Source: Burkholderia cepacia
GTDB lineage: Bacteria > Pseudomonadota > Gammaproteobacteria > Burkholderiales > Burkholderiaceae
Direction: 5' to 3'
DNA length: 64,000 nucleotides
Assembly: GCF_001039005.1 (NCBI RefSeq)
Contig: NZ_LDWR01000010.1
Span: forward strand, 1 to 64,000
This document shows, in pieces, positions 36,194 through 45,635 of the stretch. The notes below the pieces were generated by a model. That model saw only the letters and a list, made by a program, of their open reading frames with translations, made no database searches and was not told the origin of the DNA. Position 1 is the first letter of the stretch. Each line of letters opens with the position of its first letter. The position numbers and the translations under genes are program-made.

Positions 36194-36904
36194 TTATTCC
36201 CACGCGTGTTTGCTGAACTGATAGCCCTTGCAGCGGATCGTTTTGATTCGCATCGGTTCGAGCGCGTCATCACGCAGTTTGCGGCGCAGCTTCGAGATGT
36301 AACAGTCGATCGAGCGATCGAGGCCATCGAACTCGATGCGGCGCAACAGCCGCGTCAGGTCCTCCCGGCTGACCACCTCGCCGGCGCGGCTGGCGAGGGC
36401 CCACAGCAGGTCGAATTCGGTTGAGGTCAGGCGAGGCGCGCTGCCGTCAGGAAGGCGAACCTTGCGATCCGTCCGGTCGATCGAGAAATTGCCGAACACC
36501 AATCGCTGGGACGCTTCGGGCGCGCAACTGTCCGGATGCATTCGTAGCCGTCGAAATTGCGCCTTGATCCGCGCGAGCAGAATGCGTGGTTCGATCGGCT
36601 TATAGAGAAAGTCGTCTGCGCCGAGTTCCAGGCCGAGCAACTCGTCGAACTTTTCGTCGCGCGCCGTCACCATGATGATGGTGCCGTCATAGTGCGTGCG
36701 TGCCTCGCGGCAAATATCGAAGCCGTCCTTGCCCGGCAGGTTGATGTCGAGAAGCACCAGATCGGGGCAACTCGCGACGATCGTGGCGACGGCGTTGGCG
36801 CCGCCGAACAGCGTGTCCACCTCGTACTGATGCTTGCGCAGATAGTCCACGATCAGCGCGGATAAACGGACGTCATCTTCGACAAGCAGGATTCGGATGG
36901 GCAT
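36194..36904 (-). CDS. OmpR-family response regulator, orphan
   Basis: 236 residues. Receiver domain with LLVEDDVRL (acidic pocket), phospho-acceptor Asp in LVLLDINLPGKDG, and conserved VTARDE and YKPIEP. Winged-helix output domain (LTSTEFDLLWALASRAGEVVSREDL, DRSIDCYISKLRRKLRDD, IRCKGYQF). The subgroup looks RstA-like. There is no histidine kinase gene beside it; downstream on the same strand is only the kinase remnant. It may answer to a distant kinase. Confidence 0.88.
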   Translation of the reverse strand: MPIRILLVEDDVRLSALIVDYLRKHQYEVDTLFGGANAVATIVASCPDLVLLDINLPGKDGFDICREARTHYDGTIIMVTARDEKFDELLGLELGADDFLYKPIEPRILLARIKAQFRRLRMHPDSCAPEASQRLVFGNFSIDRTDRKVRLPDGSAPRLTSTEFDLLWALASRAGEVVSREDLTRLLRRIEFDGLDRSIDCYISKLRRKLRDDALEPMRIKTIRCKGYQFSKHAWE

Positions 36905-37621
36905 CGGTCAACGAGGGGCAATACAGGAAAATGGCGCGCGGTTAGGCCCAGTCCGAACGCGTGGTAGCCGAAGCGAAGTGGATAATACTGCGCAACATTC
37001 CGGCGGAATGTGACGAAATTTGCACCATCCATTGCACATATCTGCACGAAAATCATCGCCGACTAGCGGAAAAGCGAACGGATGACAGTGTGGAATCGTG
37101 TCGTCGACGAACGGCTCGATGTTCGGGTGAAATGGTTCAGAGCGATATCCGGCGCGTCGCCGGCGGGGATCTCTGACGGGGCGTCGTTCAGGCAAGAACG
37201 TTTGCGGAGAGCCGCTTGCGCGAACGTTACTTGCACTGACCACTCCGAAATCCGGTAAAGGTTACTCGACATATTATTACAAAATATTACCGCCGTTGCG
37301 GAATTGGGCTTCCTACAATCCTCTCAACCCACGGACGGGCATGCCGTACCGCGGTTTCCGCTCTGTCGTCGACGGGCTTGCAGCGACGAAGGCGGTGACC
37401 GATATACGCAGCTGCCCACATTCAGCGCGCCACTGCCGGAATGCAGGAGATCGATATCCGGGTCTCCACCGTCGCACGGGAAACGTTGGTGGCACGCATC
37501 GCCGACGCTGGTTGCGTCGTACGAATGTGATGCCATTTCATTCCTCTTGAAATGCTTCAAATTCTCACATTGCTTCTATCGATGTTATTTAACAGTCCTT
37601 ATAAACACGCTAAACAAAAAT
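36905..37621. other. Intergenic region between response regulator and peptidase genes
   Basis: About 700 bases between divergent genes. AT-rich around 37260-37300 (TATTATTACAAAATATTACC) and 37560-37620, where a promoter for the peptidase gene is likely. No supported gene; a long frame that enters the peptidase from 37304 is only the open upstream frame. Confidence 0.4.
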
Positions 37622-39580
37622 ATGGAAACAACACAGCGGGCGGGAATTCATCCATCTTTCATACGTGGCATCCGGCTTCTGATTTTGCTCGTACCGGTAG
37701 CGGTCCAGCTGGCGGGATGTGGTGACGACGAGACCTCGTCGCCGCGCACGTTGAGCGGCGTCAATCAGCCAAGCATGCCGAGCCAGACGACACAGCCCGG
37801 TACGGTGACGACGGCACCCGCGCCGGCACCCTTTGCGCCACCTACGCCGGTGGCAGACGTCGGCGCGCAATATGAACGCTCGCCGACCGGGCTACCCTAT
37901 CCGAAGCTTGCCACGCTGTATCCGGGACACGACGGGCCCACCGTCGACGACGGCATGATTCTGCCCTGGCTGTCGATGCGCCCGCCGCTCAAGCTGAACG
38001 TGATGGTGCAAACGCCGTTTGACACGGATCAGGATGGCAAGCCGGACCGGATCGCGTTACGCATCGTGCAGCCCGCCGAGGTGGCAGAGGGGCTCAAGAC
38101 CCCTGTCATTGTGCGGCCGTCGGTGTATTACGCTGATCCGGATTACGCGACGAAGCAGCGTGCGCCATTCCTCGGTGAAGCGGAATACTTGCGGATGGGT
38201 TTCACGATCGTCTACGCGGATTCGATCGGCACCAACCAATCGGATGGCTGCTGGTCAGTGATGGATCGCACCGAGCGCGAGGCAATGGCGAGCGTCGTGC
38301 GCTGGTTGACCGGCGATCCCGTTGCACCGGGCTATGACGCGCAAGGCCAACCCGTCGCGGCGTCCTGGTCGACCGGACACGTCGCGATGGAAGGGATCTC
38401 CTATGGCGGCACCTTGCCGACGATGGTGGCCGCTACCGGTGTGCCGGGGCTCGAGGCCATCGTACCGGTGGACGGCATCAGCAGCGGCTATGACTATTTC
38501 CGTTATAACGGCGTCAAGGGGGACATGATTCAGCTGGGTCCCTACATGCAGCTGCAACAGTCGACCGCGCGCGCGTCGATCTGCGAACCCGCGCGACTCA
38601 AGGCGGTGACCGATTCCGACGACCGCACTTACGCGTACAACGACTTCTGGAAATTGCGCAACACCTTGTCGCTCGTCGACCAAATCCAGGCGGCTACGCT
38701 GATCGCGCAGGGTCAAGCCGACAATAACGTGAAGACGAAGAACGCGATGCAGTTGTACGACGCGCTCTATCGTGCCAGGAAGCCGGTTCAGCTTTGGATG
38801 CATAGCCGCGATCATAACGATCCCGCGTGGCAGAAGGAGTGGCAAAAGCAGATCTTGATGTGGTACTCGCGCTATCTGTTCGGCGTGAACAACGGCGTCG
38901 AGAAGCAACCCACCTACGTGCGTGAAACACCGGCTGGCGACATCCCGTCCGGCGCGACACTGAATCCCCAACCAGGCGACACAAGCAATTCACTGATTGG
39001 GCACTGTTACAACCCGGATCACAGCACGAGGGATTGCATTCCGACGGGCGAACTTTTCATCAAGGAAGACGCATGGCCCAAGACGGTCGATACGTCCTAC
39101 TACCTGCACGACAACGGCCGCGTAGGCGGATTGCTGACGCCGAGCACGACGGACGGCACGCAGGCTGTATCGGTCGATTTCAGCAAGGCAGCGGCCGTGA
39201 CTTATGAGACGAAACCCCTCGCGAACGCGACCCGCTACGCGGGTGCGATCCGGGTGGTGATGCGCGGTCGCTTCACACCCGCGGTGACCAACATCAAGGC
39301 AACGCTGTCGGTGGACGGGCATGACGTCACATATGGCTGGGCGAACCCGCGCTTCTACAAGGGCCTGGACGTCGCGCAAACAATCGCGCCGAACACCGAC
39401 TACGGCTTCTCATTGGAGATGATGCCGCGAGATTTCACGGTGATGCCGGGCAGTCAGGTCAAGTTGAAGCTTGAGGGCTATCAGGGCACAGCACTCGTTA
39501 CGCTCGATTTGTCGCACACGACGCTCGAGATGCCGGTTGTGCCGAAGGCGCACGTTGCGGCGGTCATGGTGGCGAAGTAG
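37622..39580 (+). CDS. Secreted Xaa-Pro dipeptidyl-peptidase-like lipoprotein (family S15)
   Basis: 652 residues from ATG 37622. A signal peptide with lipobox LAGC (Cys33) is followed by a Pro/Thr-rich linker (~40-80), so the enzyme is anchored outside the inner membrane. The S15/CocE hydrolase domain shows the nucleophile in MEGISYGGTLP, a later acid in AQGQADNNV and the histidine in MHSRDHNDPAW. The C-terminal jelly-roll (residues ~490-650) is typical of PepX/CocE. It should remove Xaa-Pro dipeptides from peptide N-termini. Followed by an S10 peptidase gene on the same strand. Confidence 0.82.
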   Translation: METTQRAGIHPSFIRGIRLLILLVPVAVQLAGCGDDETSSPRTLSGVNQPSMPSQTTQPGTVTTAPAPAPFAPPTPVADVGAQYERSPTGLPYPKLATLYPGHDGPTVDDGMILPWLSMRPPLKLNVMVQTPFDTDQDGKPDRIALRIVQPAEVAEGLKTPVIVRPSVYYADPDYATKQRAPFLGEAEYLRMGFTIVYADSIGTNQSDGCWSVMDRTEREAMASVVRWLTGDPVAPGYDAQGQPVAASWSTGHVAMEGISYGGTLPTMVAATGVPGLEAIVPVDGISSGYDYFRYNGVKGDMIQLGPYMQLQQSTARASICEPARLKAVTDSDDRTYAYNDFWKLRNTLSLVDQIQAATLIAQGQADNNVKTKNAMQLYDALYRARKPVQLWMHSRDHNDPAWQKEWQKQILMWYSRYLFGVNNGVEKQPTYVRETPAGDIPSGATLNPQPGDTSNSLIGHCYNPDHSTRDCIPTGELFIKEDAWPKTVDTSYYLHDNGRVGGLLTPSTTDGTQAVSVDFSKAAAVTYETKPLANATRYAGAIRVVMRGRFTPAVTNIKATLSVDGHDVTYGWANPRFYKGLDVAQTIAPNTDYGFSLEMMPRDFTVMPGSQVKLKLEGYQGTALVTLDLSHTTLEMPVVPKAHVAAVMVAK

Positions 39581-39739
39581 CGGAAGATTCGGTTGCGTTA
39601 CCGGCAGTAGGCTCAGGGGAAACCGATTCGGGCACGCTCGAATCGATGGGGTTCATGGTGAAGGTTTTTGAGGAGGATCTTTATAGTTTGGAGTACTGAT
39701 TAGATTTCAACTAAATCGAATCGTTGTGGAGATCAATTA

Positions 39740-41500
39740 ATGACTAAAAGAATGCCGGCATGGAGCGTGATCGCAACGCTTGCAGCCGCAACACTGGTCG
39801 CATGCGGTGGCGATGACACATCGTCTACGACCCTGGGCAGCATGACCACACTGCCTGTCGCTCCGTCATCACCGACGACTGCGCTGCCGAGCCCGACCAC
39901 CGCGTCAGTGGAATCCGAGCTGGCTGTATTTGCGAAGGTCGCACCTGCCGACAAGGTGCTGGACGATGCCAACATCTACGATACGAAAAGAGGCGGTTCG
40001 ATCGCGCTATCCGCGATCAACGAGGACGCGTCGGTCAAGCGGCACACCATTACGATCAACGGCAAGGTCCTGCCGTATGTCGCCCGCGCTGGACACTTGA
40101 TCGCCTATCACGGAAACGGAACTGCCAGGAAAGCTGAAGCGGCGATCTTTTATACGGCGTATACGCGAGACGCGTTGCCCAAGGAGAATCGCCCGGTCAC
40201 GTTTTTATGGAACGGAGGGCCCGGATCAGCCTCGATCTGGCTGCACATGGGCTCGTGGGGACCGAAACGCCTGAAGTCTGACGCGCCAAACATGGCTGAC
40301 CCGACAAAGCAGCCCGATGGTTTCCCGTTTGAGGACAATGCGATTTCCCTGCTCGATCAGTCGGATATCGTTTTCGTCGATCCGCCGGGTACGGGTCTTT
40401 CCACAGCGATCGGCCCATTCAAGAACGGTGACCTGTGGGGTACCGACATCGACGCACAGGTGGTCGCGGATTTCATCACCAGTTATACGAACAAATACAA
40501 TCGGCAGAGTTCGCCAAAGTATTTGTACGGCGAATCCTATGGTGGCATCCGCACGCCAATCGTCGCCAACCTGCTGGAGCAGGCGGGTACCAGTGGTTAT
40601 GCTTCCGACCCATCCGGTAAGCCAGCCAAAGTCCTGGCGGGATTCATCCTCAACTCGCCGCTCGTTGACTACAATTCCAATTGCGAAATGACGGGCGGCA
40701 AGGGGACCTGTGAGGGATATATCCCGTCCTACGCGATGACGGCCGATTACTTCAAAAAATCCGTGAAGCGTGCTGGACAGACCCAGGAGCAGTATCTCAA
40801 CGAGTTGCGCGCGCTGGCGAAAACAACGTTCCAGGCTACCTTCAAAACGTACTTCAATTCAAACGGCAAGCCGAACGGCAAGTGGAATGCGTACGCGGCA
40901 AGTCCTGCGGGCCAGGCGATACTGAATCGAATTGCGGACTATACCGGCATTCCCGCATCGACCTGGAGCAGCAGCTTCAACTATACGCCGGGGCCGTTCA
41001 GGGGAACGCTGGTTTCGGGCTATAACCTCGGCCGCTATGATGCCCGCATGAAGGTGCCGAACGGGAACAGCTTCGAGGCGGACGACTACATTAACGTAGC
41101 CTTCCTCAACGAACTCAAGACGTACTTCCCTGACTTCGTCAACTACAAGACCAGGTCAAGCTACGAACCGCTCAACAACGCAACGATCCGCAACTGGACA
41201 TGGCAGCGGGCGGGAAGCAAATCTTCTAATCCGCAGAGTATTACGGACATTCAGGCGGTGCTGACCGCCAACCCGGACGCCAAACTGCTGATTCTCCACG
41301 GCTACGAGGATCTTGCGACGCCGGGCTTCCAAACCGAGCTTGACCTCGAAGGGGTCAATCTGGCTGATCGAATCCCCATCAAGTGGTTCGAAGGCGGGCA
41401 TATGATTTACAACACGGAGATGTCGCGCGTGCCACTGAAACAGGCGATCGACAACTATTACCAGTCGCCGGCGCGTATCGCAGACGGCTCCCTACTGTAA
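39740..41500 (+). CDS. Secreted serine carboxypeptidase-like lipoprotein (family S10)
   Basis: 586 residues. Lipoprotein signal with LVAC (Cys22), then a Ser/Thr/Pro linker. S10 signatures: TFLWNGGPGSASIWLHMGS (oxyanion loop), VDPPGTGLS, nucleophile in YGESYGGIRTP, acid in LHGYEDLATP and histidine in FEGGHMIY. S10 enzymes work at acid pH and remove C-terminal residues. Its paired S15 neighbour attacks N-termini, so together they could degrade Pro-rich peptides outside the cell. AT-rich 160-bp gap before it suggests its own promoter. Confidence 0.85.
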   Translation: MTKRMPAWSVIATLAAATLVACGGDDTSSTTLGSMTTLPVAPSSPTTALPSPTTASVESELAVFAKVAPADKVLDDANIYDTKRGGSIALSAINEDASVKRHTITINGKVLPYVARAGHLIAYHGNGTARKAEAAIFYTAYTRDALPKENRPVTFLWNGGPGSASIWLHMGSWGPKRLKSDAPNMADPTKQPDGFPFEDNAISLLDQSDIVFVDPPGTGLSTAIGPFKNGDLWGTDIDAQVVADFITSYTNKYNRQSSPKYLYGESYGGIRTPIVANLLEQAGTSGYASDPSGKPAKVLAGFILNSPLVDYNSNCEMTGGKGTCEGYIPSYAMTADYFKKSVKRAGQTQEQYLNELRALAKTTFQATFKTYFNSNGKPNGKWNAYAASPAGQAILNRIADYTGIPASTWSSSFNYTPGPFRGTLVSGYNLGRYDARMKVPNGNSFEADDYINVAFLNELKTYFPDFVNYKTRSSYEPLNNATIRNWTWQRAGSKSSNPQSITDIQAVLTANPDAKLLILHGYEDLATPGFQTELDLEGVNLADRIPIKWFEGGHMIYNTEMSRVPLKQAIDNYYQSPARIADGSLL

Positions 41501-41517
41501 GCGAAGCGAGGATAGCT

Positions 41518-41919
41518 ATGAAAATCGTGACTTTCCTTGTTTCCAGCACGGCGGCCATTGTCGTCGCAATGTCGAGCATCGGCGTGGCATTTGCCTATGA
41601 CGATTTGCCGAAACCGCCGCCCCCGCCAGAAGACTGGGTCCAGCCGCCCAAACAATCGGAAAACTCCGTTACGCGGGACGTGGAGAGCCAAATCGCGCAA
41701 CGATTCACCGCCGCGACCAACGGCAATCCCAACGGGCTCTTGTCGCGGCAGCAAGCCAAGGCTGCTGGCTGGGGCTTGGTCAGCGACCATTTTTCGGAGA
41801 TCGATCGTGCTGGAACCGGATACGTCCGACTCGACGACGTATTGCGATTCATGTCGGAACGGACCCCTCAACGGATCATGCGTATGAAAAACGCGACGAA
41901 ACAGGACCAGCGACAGTAA
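41518..41919 (+). CDS. Small secreted EF-hand-like protein
   Basis: 133 residues from ATG 41518, 17 bp after the S10 gene. Signal peptide (IVTFLVSSTAAIVVAMSSIGVAFA-Y), then a Pro-rich segment (DLPKPPPPPEDWVQPPKQ). One degenerate EF-hand-like loop (FSEIDRAGTGYVRLDDVLRF) with Asp at position 1 but Ala and Thr at 3 and 5, so calcium binding is doubtful; a second, weaker one may be at residues ~69-80 (TNGNPNGLLS). Probably co-transcribed with the peptidase; may be an accessory or chaperone protein. Confidence 0.65.
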   Translation: MKIVTFLVSSTAAIVVAMSSIGVAFAYDDLPKPPPPPEDWVQPPKQSENSVTRDVESQIAQRFTAATNGNPNGLLSRQQAKAAGWGLVSDHFSEIDRAGTGYVRLDDVLRFMSERTPQRIMRMKNATKQDQRQ

Positions 41920-42062
41920 CGTGGATTTTTGATCATAAGCGGTTGCCCTGGTTCCGGCACTTATCCTCCCCGGATTGCCCGGAACCTCTTCGCCGGCCCC
42001 GATACGGGCCGGCTTTTTTTCAGAAGCCCGAGGTTAACAACTTGCATAAGCGAGTGCGAATC

Positions 42063-42515
42063 ATGTACACGTTCGGGCGGATGACGGTTTCCTTTGAATG
42101 CCGCGAAGTCTGCGTCGACGGGCAGCCCCGGTATATCGGCGCGCGGGCATTCGAGATTCTCGAACTGCTGGTGAAGGCGGCCGGCAGGCTCGTGTCGAAC
42201 GGCAAGGTCGTGTCCGACGTGCCCAACGCACCCGGTATCGAGATCGGGCAGCCAAACGGCACTTATCGCCGTGTCCGGATCGAATCGGGATTCGGCAAGA
42301 TCACCGTGCTCGTGACCAATGGCCACCTGCCTTACCCGTTCGGGCACGAAATGACCGGTTATCAAGTGCCGGACCTGTCCGCCACGCTGGAGGAAGCCAA
42401 GGCGGCCGGTGTCACCGTGCTCGTGCCGCCGTTCGCGTCCGACGGACGTAACGCGGCAATCGTCCAGTTCCCGGGCGGCTACATCGCCGAGATCCACGCA
42501 AGCGTCGCGAAGTGA
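42063..42515 (+). CDS. Chimera of a winged-helix segment and half a VOC domain
   Basis: 150 residues, ATG 42063. Residues 1-49 match the start of CadC/OmpR-like winged-helix regulators (FGRMTVSFECREVCVDGQPR, GARAFEILELLVKAAGRLVS). At about residue 50 the sequence switches, in frame, to the second half of a VOC/glyoxalase protein (PGIEIGQPNG, YQVPDLSATLEEAKAAGVTV, IVQFPGGYIAEIHASV). Neither half is complete. Either a deletion joint that happens to stay in frame or a new small protein. The upstream in-frame start at 41943 has no homology. Confidence 0.6.
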   Translation: MYTFGRMTVSFECREVCVDGQPRYIGARAFEILELLVKAAGRLVSNGKVVSDVPNAPGIEIGQPNGTYRRVRIESGFGKITVLVTNGHLPYPFGHEMTGYQVPDLSATLEEAKAAGVTVLVPPFASDGRNAAIVQFPGGYIAEIHASVAK

Positions 42516-42959
42516 AGCTTGGCGACACGATGCTTTCCGCGCGGGGGTGATCGGCGCCGGCATGCCCGACGCCTGAAACGTGTCGTCACTACCCGTGACG
42601 CAGCGTGTGCTTCCGTCACATAATATATCGTTATCCGAAATATATTCGACGTGAGCCGGACCGTCGCGATGCGCGGTCAGGCAACGCCCTGCGCAGCCTG
42701 CGAAACCATTTCCCACTGATATCAAACCGCGACGCGATCCGAACGTGCGCGTGACGCAGTTCGTCGAACCGGCGCGCGAGGCCACGCGCAATATTGGTAC
42801 AGTGGCGTAGCCGGCGAGTCTGGAGCGGATCGCCGGTATCGTCAATTTTCTGCAAGCGCGTCCACGAGCAAAGGATCACACAGTGCGCTCAATATTGCAT
42901 TGAGCCGCAGGGCAGGGATGCGACTGCGCTTCACCGAACCAGCTTGGAGGTCGATCGAT
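42516..42959. other. Intergenic, nothing firm
   Basis: About 440 bases. An AT-rich ATAATATATCGTTATCCGAAATATATTCG at ~42618-42650 looks like a promoter or operator. No supported gene. Confidence 0.35.
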
Positions 42960-43943
42960 ATGAAGGCTGCCCACTATTCGTCAAAAGGCCCGGCTCGCGA
43001 CGTTCTCGTCGTCGGCGACGAACCGGATCCCACCCCTGGCACGGGCGAAGTCCTCGTCCGCATTGCGCACTCGGGCGTGAATCCTTCCGACGTCAAATCG
43101 CGATCGGGCATGACGAGCCCTGCGATGGAGTTTCCGCGCGTCATTCCTCACAGTGACGGCGCCGGCATTGTCGAGGCGGTGGGGGCCGGCGTCCCGGAAC
43201 AGTGGATCGGGCGGCGCGTCTGGACGATCAATGGCCAGTGGCGTCGGCCGTTCGGTACGGCAGCGGAGCTGATCGCGTTGCCCGAAGACCAGGTTGCGCT
43301 ATTGCCCGACAATGTTTCGACCGAGACGGGCGCCTCGCTGGGCATTCCGCTGCTGACGGCCTGGTATGCGGTGTACGCGTGCGGCGGGCTGCTCGGCAAG
43401 ACGGTGCTGGTCTACGGTGCGACCGGCGCGGTAGGCGGCTACGCGACCCAGTTGGCCGCGTTTTCGGGCGCGCGGGTCATTGGCGTAGTCGGCAGCGACG
43501 AGAAGTGCCGGCTCGCGTCCCGGCTCGGTGCCGAGTGGGTCATCAATCGCAACGTGCAGGATGTGACTGCCACGGTGCGCGAGATGACGTCGGGCAAAGG
43601 CGTGGACGTCATCATCGAAGTCGACGCCGCGGCAAATGCCGGAAAATATGGCGAGCTGTTGAAGTTTGGCGGCGACGTGATCATTTACGGCTCGGGCGCC
43701 AGCGTGATCGAGGTTCCGTTCAGGCCGATGATCGTCGGTTTCGCGAATCTGCGATTCTTTATCGTCTACAACCTGCCGGTCGCCGTCAGGCAGGCGGCCA
43801 TCGATGCGCTCACCCCGCTGCTGGAGCGAGGGGTGCTGCAACACCCGCAGGTCGAGATTTTTCCGCTGTCGGACATCGCGAAGGCCCACGAGCGCGTCGA
43901 GTCCGGCGCGAACGCAAAGATCCTCGTCGATATGCAGCGGTAA
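42960..43943 (+). CDS. NADPH:quinone oxidoreductase, zinc-independent MDR family
   Basis: 327 residues from ATG 42960 (GGAGG 10 bp upstream). The N-terminal GroES-like domain (GEVLVRIAHSGVNPSDVKSR) and the Rossmann domain (GKTVLVYGATGAVGGYATQLA) are those of the zeta-crystallin/QOR group; no catalytic zinc cysteines are present. Likely two-electron reduction of quinones or enones with NADPH. Stands alone between intergenic regions. Confidence 0.83.
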   Translation: MKAAHYSSKGPARDVLVVGDEPDPTPGTGEVLVRIAHSGVNPSDVKSRSGMTSPAMEFPRVIPHSDGAGIVEAVGAGVPEQWIGRRVWTINGQWRRPFGTAAELIALPEDQVALLPDNVSTETGASLGIPLLTAWYAVYACGGLLGKTVLVYGATGAVGGYATQLAAFSGARVIGVVGSDEKCRLASRLGAEWVINRNVQDVTATVREMTSGKGVDVIIEVDAAANAGKYGELLKFGGDVIIYGSGASVIEVPFRPMIVGFANLRFFIVYNLPVAVRQAAIDALTPLLERGVLQHPQVEIFPLSDIAKAHERVESGANAKILVDMQR

Positions 43944-44001
43944 GCGCGAATTGCATCTCTACCCCGGACTGCAACGACATCGTATCGAACGCGATGACAA
44001 C

Positions 44002-44034
44002 AAAAAACCCGCGAAGCCGTGCGCTGTCGCGGGT
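44002..44034 (-). terminator. Intrinsic terminator of tRNA-Leu
   Basis: Read on the minus strand: ACCCGCG ... CGCGGGT followed by TTTTTTG. It lies 36 bp downstream of the tRNA 3' end. Confidence 0.8.
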
Positions 44035-44069
44035 CTTTGAATAGGCTCGAAACACGGTAAAACCGCGTC

Positions 44070-44156
44070 TGGTGCCGACGGCGAGACTCGAACTCGCACA
44101 GCTTTCGCCACTACCCCCTCAAGATAGCGTGTCTACCAATTTCACCACGTCGGCAC
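44070..44156 (-). tRNA. tRNA-Leu (anticodon GAG)
   Basis: An 87-base class II tRNA on the minus strand with encoded CCA. The acceptor GTGCCGA pairs with TCGGCAC; the anticodon stem CTATC/GGTAG encloses loop TTGAGGG, giving GAG (reads CUC and CUU). The long variable arm (TGGCGAAAGCTG region) and the TTCGAGTC T-loop are present. It is followed by a good terminator. Confidence 0.95.
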
Positions 44157-44294
44157 TGCAAGGGGCGCAATTCTAGCGCCACCTTGCGCGTTTGTGAAGG
44201 GGGTGTGACACGATTGCGGTGTACGCGAAAGCGATCCCGGTAAAATTCGTGCGATCGGTCCGACGACCATCGCAATCGCCACCCGCTATCCACC

Positions 44295-45620
44295 GTGATA
44301 TCTACCCTCGAACAACTGCAGGCCGGACAACTGTCGGGCGCACGGCAACTGAAGCTCGCATGCGGGCTGACCGAATTTCCGCGCGAGATCTTCGACCTCG
44401 CCGACACGCTCGAAGTGCTCGACCTGACTGGCAACGCGCTGTCCGCACTGCCGGACGACCTGCCGCGGCTGCATCGCCTGCGCGTGCTGTTCGCGTCCGG
44501 CAACCGCTTCACCGCATTCCCCGACGTGCTCGGCGCGTGCCCGCAACTCGACATGATCGGCTTCAAGGCGAACCGGATCCGCACGGTGCCGCGCGGCGCG
44601 CTTCCGCGCGCGCTGCGCTGGCTGATTCTGACCGACAACGAAATCGACGCTTTGCCCGTCGACATCGGCGACTGCACGCGCTTGCAGAAGCTCATGCTCG
44701 CCGGCAACCGGCTGCGCGCGCTGCCGGCCGAGATGGCCGCGTGCCGTTCGCTCGAACTGGTGCGCCTGTCGGCGAACCGGCTGGACGACTTGCCGGACTG
44801 GTTGCTGCGCCTGCCGCGACTCGCGTGGCTCGCCGCTGCCGGCAATCCGTTCGGCGCGGCGCCGGAGGCCGCGGCGTCCGCCGGGCCGGACGTGGCGGAC
44901 GTCGACTGGGCGTCGCTCGCGTGCGGGCAGAAGCTGGGCGAAGGCGCATCGGGTGTGATTTACCGCGCGCAATGGACGGCGGTAGGCCATGCGCCGCGGA
45001 CGGTTGCGGTCAAGCTGTTCAAGGGTTCGGTGACGAGCGACGGGCTGTCCGATTGCGAAATGGCAGCGTGCCTGCACGCGGGTCGCCACCTGAACATGAT
45101 CCCGGTGATCGGCAAGGTGCGCGGGCATCCGGACGGCACGCACGGCCTCGTGATGGAACTGGTCGATCCCGCGCTCACGAATCTCGCCGGGCCGCCGAGC
45201 TTCGCGACCTGCACGCGTGACGTGTATGCGGCCGACGCGAGATTCGACCCGACGGCAGCCGTGCGGATCGCGCACGGCATCGCGTCGGTCGCGGGCCATC
45301 TGCACGCACGCGGCATCATGCATGGCGACCTGTATGCGCACAATATCCTGCACGACGGCGAAGGCGGCGCGCTGCTCGGTGATTTCGGTGCGGCGTCGCT
45401 CTACGACGCGAATGACCGCATGCGCGGCGCCCGGTTCGAGCGGCTCGAGGTAAGGGCGTTCGGTTATCTGCTCGGCGAGTTGCTCGAGCGCTGCGAACCG
45501 CGTGCTTGGGCCGGCAGGCGCGCGCTCGACGCGCTTGCGGCAGCCTGCCTGAACGAGGACGTCGACGCCCGGCCGTCGTTCGACAACATCACGGCCGCGC
45601 TGGCCGCGCACCGGCCGTGA
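44295..45620 (+). CDS. Leucine-rich-repeat protein kinase
   Basis: 441 residues from GTG 44295. Residues ~20-185 form about seven leucine-rich repeats (LEVLDLTGNALSALPDDLPR-type, ~23 residues each). Residues ~205-440 form a kinase domain: LGEGASGVIY (P-loop), VAVKLFKG (Lys), HGDLYAHNIL (catalytic loop), LGDFGAASLY (DFG). Only ~24 residues separate DFG from the VRAFG of subdomain IX, and there is no APE, so the activation segment is nearly absent. No signal peptide, so cytoplasmic. Substrate unknown; proteins of this type are recurrent in Burkholderia and Pseudomonas. Confidence 0.85.
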   Translation: MISTLEQLQAGQLSGARQLKLACGLTEFPREIFDLADTLEVLDLTGNALSALPDDLPRLHRLRVLFASGNRFTAFPDVLGACPQLDMIGFKANRIRTVPRGALPRALRWLILTDNEIDALPVDIGDCTRLQKLMLAGNRLRALPAEMAACRSLELVRLSANRLDDLPDWLLRLPRLAWLAAAGNPFGAAPEAAASAGPDVADVDWASLACGQKLGEGASGVIYRAQWTAVGHAPRTVAVKLFKGSVTSDGLSDCEMAACLHAGRHLNMIPVIGKVRGHPDGTHGLVMELVDPALTNLAGPPSFATCTRDVYAADARFDPTAAVRIAHGIASVAGHLHARGIMHGDLYAHNILHDGEGGALLGDFGAASLYDANDRMRGARFERLEVRAFGYLLGELLERCEPRAWAGRRALDALAAACLNEDVDARPSFDNITAALAAHRP

Positions 45621-45635
45621 AGGGAGCGCGCCTGC

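Noticed and set aside
42516..42900. LysR-like remnant on the minus strand
   Set aside because: A few LysR-flavoured residues only; not enough to align with any family.
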